6,211 bases of DNA, taken from the NCBI GenBank assembly GCA_913062835.1, contig CAJXXD010000060.1, forward strand, positions 1 through 6,211. The letters run 5' to 3'. The position numbers and the translations under genes are program-made. Below are positions 1-5,707 of this stretch, piece after piece (the stretch's first letter is position 1; every line of letters begins with the position of its first letter). The stretch comes from an uncultured Gammaproteobacteria bacterium (GTDB taxonomy: Bacteria > Pseudomonadota > Gammaproteobacteria > Pseudomonadales > Litorivicinaceae). Below the pieces are notes generated by a model. The model saw only the letters and a list, made by a program, of their open reading frames with translations, was not told the origin of the DNA and searched no databases.

Positions 1-51
1 TCCTAATAAGTCATTATGATGTTATAATAGGAGGACAGTGGTGTATTGTCC
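1..51. repeat. AT-rich inverted repeats at the broken gene end
   Basis: TCCTA at 1-5 is mirrored by TAGGA at 28-32, with AT-rich DNA between that also partly pairs. GGACA at 33-37 is mirrored by TGTCC at 47-51. The surface-protein gene loses its expected composition at about position 50-60, just where these repeats begin. This fits the end of an insertion sequence or another rearrangement junction, but no transposase is in the window and the sequence is cut at base 1, so I cannot name an element. Confidence 0.3.
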
Positions 52-931
52 AAAGGAAGACGTCACCAAGATCACCCGCCCCTGTCCGCATCTCTGCATT
101 AACGAGATTGCGCACGTCACTAAACGCTGTATCACCTTCCGCAGATGATGAAGACAGACCCATTGTCTCAACACCATCCATCAAGCTGGCAACGACAGTC
201 GTTACTGTGTTTGGACCATTTCCACCTGCATCCGTCTCAAAGTTCGAGACCAACACGCTTTCAACACCAGCTGTGCGAACTGCTTCAATTGAATTTGCAC
301 CCCCAGCGTCACCGGACTGTGCAATGTTCAGGATATCGGTGCCCGCACCACCAGTGATCGCATCACCAGCGTTCAGCGTTGACCCTGTCGCCCCTTGGGT
401 ACCTGCAATAACAGAGTTGAATACGTCGTTTGCGCCTGTGCCAGACAGTGTCTCTGCACTTGTAGTGAGCGTGAAAGTCGAGCCTACAGAAATAGCTGCG
501 TCAGACACTGCGTCAGCAGAGAAGCTCGTGTTTGTCGCGACAGAAGAATACTCAATGGCTTTATTTACCTTTTGAGAAAATGTCGTACCTGCTGCACCGT
601 AAATGTTATTCTGACCTGCAACTGAACCCAAAAACGCAAATGACTCTTTCACAGTTTCCAATCGGCCTTTCGCGGCGATTGATGACTCAACCACTGAGCG
701 TGATACTGCGTCATCGCCAAGTCCAACGTTATTCAGCAGGATTGACGTGAAATTCGCATCCGAACCCAATGCGATGTTATTCACTGCTAAAGAGAGCGCC
801 GCATCGATACTATTGGCTTCAGCGAATTCAAGGTAGTTATTCAAAATGGTGGCGCCTGGCGCAATACCATAAACTGATACGGCAACCTGATTAATCAGTA
901 CCGAATTTGTTGGCAACAGTGCAAGTGACAT
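14..931 (-). CDS. S-layer/RTX-like surface protein, 3' end broken
   Basis: The reading frame gives 305 residues, acidic and rich in Ala, Gly, Ser, Thr and Asn. The first ~150 residues are mainly alanine-rich and helix-like. Residues ~152-205 hold a block typical of RsaA-like S-layer and RTX-type surface proteins: FTLTTSAETLSGTGANDVFN, then AGDAITGGAGTDILNI. There is no signal peptide, as expected for type I secreted surface proteins whose export signal is C-terminal; that signal is missing here. Residues 1-290 contain no Cys, Trp or His, yet the last 15 contain one Cys, one Trp and two His. The true protein was therefore probably longer, and the tail is foreign or out of frame. Start ATG at 931 is preceded by AGAGGG with a 7-nt spacer. 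Family assignment rests on composition and motif, so it is moderate. It could equally be called a biofilm-associated or RTX adhesin fragment. Confidence 0.6.
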   Translation of the reverse strand: MSLALLPTNSVLINQVAVSVYGIAPGATILNNYLEFAEANSIDAALSLAVNNIALGSDANFTSILLNNVGLGDDAVSRSVVESSIAAKGRLETVKESFAFLGSVAGQNNIYGAAGTTFSQKVNKAIEYSSVATNTSFSADAVSDAAISVGSTFTLTTSAETLSGTGANDVFNSVIAGTQGATGSTLNAGDAITGGAGTDILNIAQSGDAGGANSIEAVRTAGVESVLVSNFETDAGGNGPNTVTTVVASLMDGVETMGLSSSSAEGDTAFSDVRNLVNAEMRTGAGDLGDVFLWTIHHCPPIITS

Positions 932-937
932 GAGTAT

Positions 938-944
938 TCCCTCT
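938..944 (-). promoter_or_regulatory. Ribosome binding site of the surface-protein gene
   Basis: On the minus strand AGAGGG lies 7 nt before the ATG at 931. It supports this start and indicates that the 5' part of the broken gene has normal translation signals. Confidence 0.6.
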
Positions 945-961
945 TAGTTGTTCACTTAATT

Positions 962-990
962 TTTAAAAATGAGCTTTGATCAAAGTTCAA
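962..990 (-). promoter_or_regulatory. Candidate proximal promoter of the surface-protein gene
   Basis: The minus strand reads TTGAAC (990-985), a 17-nt spacer, then TTTAAA (967-962). These resemble sigma-70 -35 and -10 boxes and would start transcription near 955, about 24 nt before the ATG. The spacer and -35 box contain the palindrome at 971-988, so a protein bound there would compete with RNA polymerase. This competes with, or adds to, the distal Crp-type promoter upstream. Confidence 0.35.
971..988. promoter_or_regulatory. 18-bp near-perfect palindrome, possible operator
   Basis: GAGCTTTGATCAAAGTTC has a perfect 12-bp core, CTTTGATCAAAG (974-985), and matches at two of the three further pairs outside it. 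It lies 40 bp upstream of the start codon, between and over the candidate promoter boxes. The form suggests a site for a dimeric regulator. It is not an FNR box, because the spacing between TTGAT-type half-sites is absent. Confidence 0.4.
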
Positions 991-1011
991 CTGAGCCCGC
1001 TTTCGCTACGC

Positions 1012-1046
1012 TCATCCAAGAGCGCTGTTCAAACGCCCTTGGATGA
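1012..1046 (-). other. Strong stem-loop in the surface-protein gene leader
   Basis: Arms TCATCCAAG (1012-1020) and CTTGGATGA (1038-1046) are perfect 9-bp complements. After one mismatch, GCG pairs with CGC, leaving the loop CTGTTCAAA. There is no T-tract on either side, so it does not look like an intrinsic terminator. If transcription starts near 1097 it lies in the 5' leader and could stabilise the mRNA or act as an attenuator. Confidence 0.45.
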
Positions 1047-1103
1047 ATGAAACCAAAACCAGTCAGTCTCCCGTCATCTCACTCCTCTTTCCCTACGATT
1101 GTG

Positions 1104-1146
1104 ATTGAAACATACCCATAACGCAAAAGATGTGACCTAGGTCACA
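1104..1146 (-). promoter_or_regulatory. Perfect Crp-type site with candidate class II promoter
   Basis: TGTGACCTAGGTCACA (1131-1146) is a perfect 16-bp palindrome, extending to 18 bp with the flanking A and T. It matches the Crp consensus TGTGA-N6-TCACA at all ten half-site positions. Its centre is 1138.5. A class II start, 41.5 bp downstream on the minus strand, falls at 1097, and the matching -10 hexamer (1109-1104) is TTCAAT, 4/6 to TATAAT. The surface-protein leader would then be about 166 nt. The site itself is clear; the promoter assignment is weaker because position 2 of the -10 box is not A. Confidence 0.7.
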
Positions 1147-1170
1147 TGTTTCCAGCCAATCCAAGCACGC

Positions 1171-1190
1171 AAAACGCCGCACACTTGCGG
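1171..1190 (-). terminator. Weak possible terminator of the envelope operon
   Basis: Just past the TPR-barrel stop codon the minus strand forms CCGCA-AGTG-TGCGG (1190-1177), followed by CGTTTT. The stem is only 5 bp and the T-run only 4, so termination would be partial at best, and read-through into the surface-protein gene is possible. Confidence 0.3.
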
Positions 1191-1205
1191 ATAATTTTCA
1201 AAGAG

Positions 1206-2459
1206 TTACCGTTTATATATCACACTGATTGAAATTTCGCTACCGGTGACATCGAACAAACTCATATTACTCATTTGATTCACGTGCGATATCTGCGATA
1301 GCACCGACCAACGCGCAGTGAGCGGCCACTCCCAACTTGCGCCTAATCGGAGCGTATCAACGACCCGCGGCGCGCCACGCGCCAAAAATTCACTGTACTT
1401 ATCAGCATCCGACTCACGCACCAAATCGCCGGAAAGTCGCAGCGAACCCTCGCTTAAAGCCCAGGTCTGCGCCGCAGCAATGGCCATGGTGCGCTTATCG
1501 CCTCCCGCTCGGTCATTACGCGCGAAATCCCAGCCGAGTGCCGCCTGTAATTCCCAGCCATTCGGGCACAGCGCATCCGCCACTACCGTCCAGGTCCGAG
1601 CATCGTAGAGATCTTGGACGTTGTCGATCTGCTCATACCTCGCGCCTACCGCGAGGGCACACGGACTTTGAACCGCCAATGTTCGATCCAACCCGACAAA
1701 CCATTCCCTTCGGTCTTGGTCGGTCGCAAAAGATACATCAGACCCCCCCACACCCAGAGCAGTCGCACCCTTACGTAGCCAAACATCATAAGCCACCGAA
1801 CGATACTCAGCAGTCTCAATCTCACCAGCACTTCGTGCAGATACGCCGAGGCGCGGTGTGACAACAATATCACCTCGGCTGTACCGCCCAGTCCACTGAG
1901 CCGATTGCTGGTCAAATGTTTGTGTCTGCGCGCTTGACGGATCGGCGAGCGGAATCAATGCGCGCCCGTCATCGCCGAAAGTCAACTCGAGCGAATCAAG
2001 ATCTGGCTCAAAAGCGATGTTATTCGACACCCCAGCGCCGACAACTACCTGAAACCCATACTCCCAGGCCGATCGACGAATCAAATCATCAAGCAATGTT
2101 TCCAAATCACCGGGAACATCATTCCGGTTGAGAACCTGTTGCGCCAAGGCTGAAGATGCATCAGTTTCGCCGATTGCAGCCAAAGCCAATGCGTAATCCG
2201 CAGCGACACCCGGTTGATCGGGGTCGAGTAATAACGATTTTTCAAGCCAGATAAGTGATGCACCAACCTGACCGTCTCGAAGCAATAGACCACCATAAAG
2301 CCCGGTGGCAACTGAATCGTGCGAACATCGTGACATCTGACCGGCCACCCAAAGCGTTGCCGCCTGCTCTCGCTCTACGGCCAAATCTTCATACGCTGGA
2401 CAATCACCGAGAGCCACGCCGACCCATCCGCATAACGCTAACGCAACAACACACCTCAA
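1206..2459 (-). CDS. TPR plus beta-barrel outer-membrane protein, Slam-like
   Basis: The product has 417 residues. A signal peptide covers residues 1-18, with likely cleavage at ALG/D. Residues ~50-110 form TPR-like helices (LYGGLLLRDGQ..., then WLEKSLLLDP). From ~131 to the end, short amphipathic strands alternate with polar loops, enough for a 12-14-strand barrel. The barrel opens with GAGVSNNIAFEP, which resembles the start of DUF560/Slam-type barrels. N-terminal TPR plus C-terminal barrel is the layout of surface lipoprotein assembly modifiers, though this protein is somewhat short and ends in YKR rather than an aromatic residue. It starts at TTG (2459), overlapping the upstream gene's TGA by 3 bases, so its translation is probably coupled. 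No lipobox precedes Cys20. It is third in the operon. Export of a partner to the surface is an inference; it could also be a plain TPR-porin. Confidence 0.6.
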   Translation of the reverse strand: MRCVVALALCGWVGVALGDCPAYEDLAVEREQAATLWVAGQMSRCSHDSVATGLYGGLLLRDGQVGASLIWLEKSLLLDPDQPGVAADYALALAAIGETDASSALAQQVLNRNDVPGDLETLLDDLIRRSAWEYGFQVVVGAGVSNNIAFEPDLDSLELTFGDDGRALIPLADPSSAQTQTFDQQSAQWTGRYSRGDIVVTPRLGVSARSAGEIETAEYRSVAYDVWLRKGATALGVGGSDVSFATDQDRREWFVGLDRTLAVQSPCALAVGARYEQIDNVQDLYDARTWTVVADALCPNGWELQAALGWDFARNDRAGGDKRTMAIAAAQTWALSEGSLRLSGDLVRESDADKYSEFLARGAPRVVDTLRLGASWEWPLTARWSVLSQISHVNQMSNMSLFDVTGSEISISVIYKR

Positions 2460-4327
2460 GAATACGCACTCTCTAGGGGCTCGAATAACTCACGCGGCGT
2501 CTCAGACTCTTCAAGCAGGAAAACACCCAAGGATCTTAACCGCTCGCCGGAGAGTTGACTCGCAAACTCGGGACCGACAACACAAGGCGCCGACAACTCC
2601 GTACTCATCCGCACCAACGCCTGCACAACGCGGGCTGTGTCGCCCAATACCGTAAATCCTCGGCTATTTTCTGATCCATAAGTCCCAAGCGACAGCTCTC
2701 CCGCTTCAATTCCGATCATCAAGGCCATCGGTGGTAACGATTGATCGACCTCCATGTCAGGAAAAACCTGCTCAACATCAGTCAGCAATTCAGCGGCAGC
2801 ACGCAATATCCGTTCAGGATCAACAGAGGCCTGCCAAAAAATGCGAACGCGTGCTCCATTGACCTGCAACGGCTGCCCTCCACTTGAGCGTACGCGATCA
2901 GAAACCAGGGTCACGTAATGATGCAGCAGTGCGGCTGTTAAATTCGTGTCCAGTTTTTCAGACCATCGATCGAAATTCCGTAAATCCAGACTCATCAACG
3001 TGCCGCGTTGAGCACGCATATCCACGACACCCATGCGGGTCCCTCGCGCGATGCGCCCTGCAACATCCATCGGCAGATAGGCAGCAAGCCGCGATATCAT
3101 AGCGAGCTGATCGGTCCGATATTGGAAAAACGCCAAACCTGTCGATACCACACCACCGAGCAACAATGCGGTCAGCGGACCCACCAAACCGACTACGATC
3201 AAAAAGTTGCCCTGCAACGTGCCAACCATAGCAAACAGGAGACCACCAAATCCCACGACCATCACCGGTGCAATCCACCAGCGCAACTGCCTGACCAGTG
3301 ACAATAATAAGAGCACAGCCACCAAAACAGCTGACGCGATCCAAACCAAAATCTGACTCGTTGAGCCATACACTACAAAATCTTGATCCAATAGTGCGCT
3401 TAAGAGCCTTAGATGAGCAAAAGCACCCGCTTCAATGGGTGCCAGCGGAGTAGATACTCGATCACTCAAGCCAACTGCACTTGAGCCGATGACGACCCAG
3501 CGGCCTTCCAAATCGATGATGCCGGCAAGAACGTCCGCAGCAGACACACGCTCAAAGGATGCACTGTCGCGATGATAGGGAATCCTTAATCCCCCACGAT
3601 CAGTGAGGGGGATCCGAACGCTCTCGTCGATCACCAATACAGGCTCGTGGCTCAGCTCTAACCGAACGGCATCACCCAATCCGGCGGCACGCATAAATGC
3701 TTCTAAGGCAAGCGCTGGATAGGCGTCACCCTCGAAACACACAAAAGCAGGTGTTTCTCTCAATACACCGTCTGACTCAACGCGCGGTACGACATGTCCC
3801 GCAGGCACGTTGAGGGTCGATGCTTGTCCAACGTAGCCGATTGCCCTGGGAAACAGATTCTGACTACACAACCCTTCAACCCCCCCTTGAGGCAGCTGGC
3901 CGGTCGTTACCTGATCATTACCAGGCAATGCAAAAGTCATCGCCACAACCGATTGCGGATCAGTCAACAACTGAGCTGCCAATTCAGGGTCACCGGTCTT
4001 CATGTCAGGAAACATCATATCAAGCGTCACCTCAGATGCATCGGATGCACGAAGCGCCTCCACCAGGTCGGCAATGCGTGCTCGAGACCAAGGCCAACCA
4101 CCCTCAATCGCCAAAGAGCGTTCATCAATATCAACAAAGACAAAGCGTTGATCTGGGATCACTCGCACACTCAACTGCCAGGCCCAATTTTCGACGGACC
4201 GCGAAAGTGTCTGACCCACTGGTGTCAAAGCAAACCAGGCAGCCAAGACAATCACACCGAGCCAAATCGTTCCAGCCAGCCAATACATGCGCTGCGAAAC
4301 GCTTGCAAATGCCACTAATCGCTCCAC
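2456..4327 (-). CDS. CHASE2 sensor with degenerate class III cyclase domain
   Basis: The product has 623 residues. One N-terminal membrane helix (~15-35) precedes a periplasmic CHASE2 domain (~45-320) with typical DIDERSLAIEGGWPWSR and LSDRVSTPLAP motifs. Three membrane helices follow (~326-346, 352-371, 375-400), then a cytoplasmic class III cyclase-homology domain (~440-620). Family members normally make cAMP in response to an external signal. Here the first metal Asp is kept (D448 in SLDLRNF), but by alignment the adenine-binding Lys is Q488, the second metal Asp is A492, and the transition-state Asn and Arg are R566 and A570. It is therefore probably catalytically inactive. The coordinates use GTG at 4327, which overlaps the FecR gene by 13 bp. 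A second GTG at 4315, placed after GGAG with a 6-nt spacer and sharing one base with the FecR stop, may be the true start and would remove four residues. Second gene of the operon. Confidence 0.85.
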   Translation of the reverse strand: MERLVAFASVSQRMYWLAGTIWLGVIVLAAWFALTPVGQTLSRSVENWAWQLSVRVIPDQRFVFVDIDERSLAIEGGWPWSRARIADLVEALRASDASEVTLDMMFPDMKTGDPELAAQLLTDPQSVVAMTFALPGNDQVTTGQLPQGGVEGLCSQNLFPRAIGYVGQASTLNVPAGHVVPRVESDGVLRETPAFVCFEGDAYPALALEAFMRAAGLGDAVRLELSHEPVLVIDESVRIPLTDRGGLRIPYHRDSASFERVSAADVLAGIIDLEGRWVVIGSSAVGLSDRVSTPLAPIEAGAFAHLRLLSALLDQDFVVYGSTSQILVWIASAVLVAVLLLLSLVRQLRWWIAPVMVVGFGGLLFAMVGTLQGNFLIVVGLVGPLTALLLGGVVSTGLAFFQYRTDQLAMISRLAAYLPMDVAGRIARGTRMGVVDMRAQRGTLMSLDLRNFDRWSEKLDTNLTAALLHHYVTLVSDRVRSSGGQPLQVNGARVRIFWQASVDPERILRAAAELLTDVEQVFPDMEVDQSLPPMALMIGIEAGELSLGTYGSENSRGFTVLGDTARVVQALVRMSTELSAPCVVGPEFASQLSGERLRSLGVFLLEESETPRELFEPLESAYS

Positions 4328-5589
4328 AGCGTAACGCCCTGTATCCGCCCGCCATCGATACGCTTTTCAAACAGCATGCCAGCTTGAGAACCATCGGAGG
4401 TCATCGCTCCGGCCATACGATCACTGTTTGAGCGGCTGACGAACACGCCCGTTGGTGAAATAAAACCAATCCCATTTAGCCCCACCGTGCCCAGCCGATC
4501 TGTATCAACGGTCAGTTCCGATGAAAAGGCACGCGCCTCAAAGTCAAAAAGTAAATAGCCACTCGTCACTTTGGCCGGCGTCTCAAAAAACTGGTAGTCA
4601 AGCGTGGCATCCGCCGCAGTCAACTCCAGTACCATCTCATTTTGTAACGGATTAATAATCCCAGCTTCTGCAGGATCGCGAAACAACCCGTAATAACCAC
4701 TACTCACTGTTGGCTGATAGCGCTGCAAAAGCTCAACCGCTGGAATGGACCAATCATCGCCACGCGCTTTTGCAAACCAGTGCCCCCAAATCAACGGACC
4801 AGTTTGGTCTTTTAAGTCGTCCTCTGTGTCGTCAAACGGGCGCAATTCTGGCCGTTCTTTAACATTATTTAATTCGGCATCGGCACGCTCTCGAGACGCC
4901 TGAGTCGAGACATCCTCTGGATCGGACTCGCGAGGTGTTTCTTGACTACTGGGATCGCCAGGCAGCGATGCTGGGTCAACTGTGGATTGAAACCGTTCGG
5001 GCAAACCGCCGGCGCGCATTTGAAGATACTCATTAGTACCGGCCGCCAAACTTAACGCCGCTGGCGAGGAACATGGTCCTAAACTGTCGGGCAAACAGGA
5101 TTCGCCAAAAGGCGCCATGACCACTTCGCCGGCATGCACCGAAACCTGCGTCCGAGCCAGATCAGTTTGCGTGGTGAAATCCGTGCCTCGGATGCCAATA
5201 GCGGCAATCGGAGTATTCAATCGAAACCGTTCCCGATGAGTCTTCAATCCCTCGCCGCTAATCGTTCGGACTGACCCCTCATCCAACGTCACTCGAAATG
5301 ATTCAACTTGCTCCGCATTTCCGGCAAACGAATCAATAGACAACATCGTATTTGGGCGCACACTCACCAAGGTGCCATCTGCAAACCGAATGTGAACATG
5401 ATCGCCGTCTTCGGTTAAAATGCGCGCGCCGATCGCCAGTGTGTCACCTTTTTCGAGCGTCACACGACCCGACTCTGTCTCGAGCTGCGGCGCCCCGATG
5501 ACCAGAGTAACTGAGCCGACACCATCTGCGTTCACCGATGCAATCGGCCACAACAGCAGTGCACTCATGAGCCAAATCACGCGTCGCAT
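4315..5589 (-). CDS. FecR-domain periplasmic protein with C-terminal beta domain
   Basis: The product has 424 residues. A signal peptide covers 1-21 (VNA/D). A FecR domain spans ~25-160, with ADGTLVSVRPNT, RVTLDEGSVRT and the hallmark LNTPIAAIGIRGTDF (124-138). Residues 165 and 173 are a close Cys pair. A long acidic, probably disordered linker runs ~200-262. The C-terminal ~160 residues start at WGHW (268-271) and alternate in short beta strands (SGYLLFDFEARAFSSEL, GAMTSDGSQAGMLFEKR), suggesting a small barrel. Unlike classical FecR it has no cytoplasmic sigma-regulator part or membrane helix, so it is a secreted relative, as often found beside CHASE2 cyclases. ATG at 5589 was chosen because GAGG lies 5 nt upstream and the signal peptide starts there; an ATG ten codons earlier (5619) has no ribosome site. 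First gene of the operon. Its ligand is unknown. Confidence 0.85.
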   Translation of the reverse strand: MRRVIWLMSALLLWPIASVNADGVGSVTLVIGAPQLETESGRVTLEKGDTLAIGARILTEDGDHVHIRFADGTLVSVRPNTMLSIDSFAGNAEQVESFRVTLDEGSVRTISGEGLKTHRERFRLNTPIAAIGIRGTDFTTQTDLARTQVSVHAGEVVMAPFGESCLPDSLGPCSSPAALSLAAGTNEYLQMRAGGLPERFQSTVDPASLPGDPSSQETPRESDPEDVSTQASRERADAELNNVKERPELRPFDDTEDDLKDQTGPLIWGHWFAKARGDDWSIPAVELLQRYQPTVSSGYYGLFRDPAEAGIINPLQNEMVLELTAADATLDYQFFETPAKVTSGYLLFDFEARAFSSELTVDTDRLGTVGLNGIGFISPTGVFVSRSNSDRMAGAMTSDGSQAGMLFEKRIDGGRIQGVTLWSD

Positions 5590-5593
5590 ACTT

Positions 5594-5602
5594 TCCTCTT
5601 TG
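5594..5602 (-). promoter_or_regulatory. Ribosome binding site that decides the FecR start
   Basis: AAAGAGGAAAG on the minus strand places GAGG 5 nt before the ATG at 5589. The upstream ATG at 5619 is preceded only by AT-rich DNA, so this site settles the start. Confidence 0.65.
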
Positions 5603-5620
5603 TGTCCCACATGAAACATG

Positions 5621-5649
5621 ATTCAATTTGTACATTATGCAAGTTTCAA
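5621..5649 (-). promoter_or_regulatory. Alternative factor-independent promoter of the FecR operon
   Basis: TTGAAA (5649-5644), a 17-nt spacer and TTGAAT (5626-5621) form a sigma-70-like pair on the minus strand, with 5/6 and 4/6 matches. It would start near 5614. It overlaps the class II candidate, so at most one is likely to dominate. Confidence 0.25.
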
Positions 5650-5676
5650 TCCAGCTCGTGTGTGCGTCCCGTCACA
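5634..5676 (-). promoter_or_regulatory. Crp-type site and class II promoter of the FecR operon
   Basis: TGTGC-GTCCCG-TCACA (5661-5676) matches TGTGA-N6-TCACA at 9 of 10 half-site positions. Its centre is 5668.5. On the minus strand CATAAT (5639-5634) is a 5/6 match to the -10 box and predicts a start at 5627, exactly 41.5 bp from the centre, as in class II Crp promoters. The leader would be about 38 nt. The same site lies ~40 bp before the divergent regulator gene, so it could also mediate autoregulation. Confidence 0.6.
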
Positions 5677-5687
5677 GTTTTAAAACT
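5676..5687. repeat. 12-bp AT palindrome before the regulator gene
   Basis: AGTTTTAAAACT is a perfect palindrome next to the Crp-type site and 20 bp before the regulator's ATG. It contains TTTAAA, a possible -10 box for the rightward gene, but no good -35 box stands in front of it. Confidence 0.3.
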
Positions 5688-5707
5688 CGAGGTCATCGGC
5701 GGGAACG

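Noticed and set aside
108..625. Open frames on the plus strand opposite the surface-protein gene
   Set aside because: They mirror a real gene, show no domain-like sequence and have no convincing ribosome sites.
974..985. CTTTGATCAAAG read as an FNR box
   Set aside because: FNR sites need TTGAT-N4-ATCAA; here the half-sites are fused with no spacer.
1012..1046. Stem-loop as an intrinsic terminator
   Set aside because: No T-tract follows the stem on either strand.
1857..1874. TGTGA...TCACC as a further Crp-type site
   Set aside because: The spacer is 8 nt instead of 6, the second half-site is imperfect, and it lies inside the TPR-barrel coding sequence.
2397..2459. Lipobox at Cys20 of the TPR-barrel protein
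   Set aside because: The residues before Cys are ALGD; Asp at -1 is not compatible with a lipobox, so an ordinary signal peptidase I site is more likely.
3794..4431. Long plus-strand open frames (up to 203 codons) over the CHASE2/FecR junction
   Set aside because: Their translations are rich in Arg, His, Gln and Pro in the manner of antisense shadows; the minus strand has clear CHASE2 and FecR motifs.
5590..5619. Longer FecR start at ATG 5619
   Set aside because: It adds ten residues ahead of a well-formed signal peptide and has no ribosome site, whereas ATG 5589 has GAGG at good spacing.
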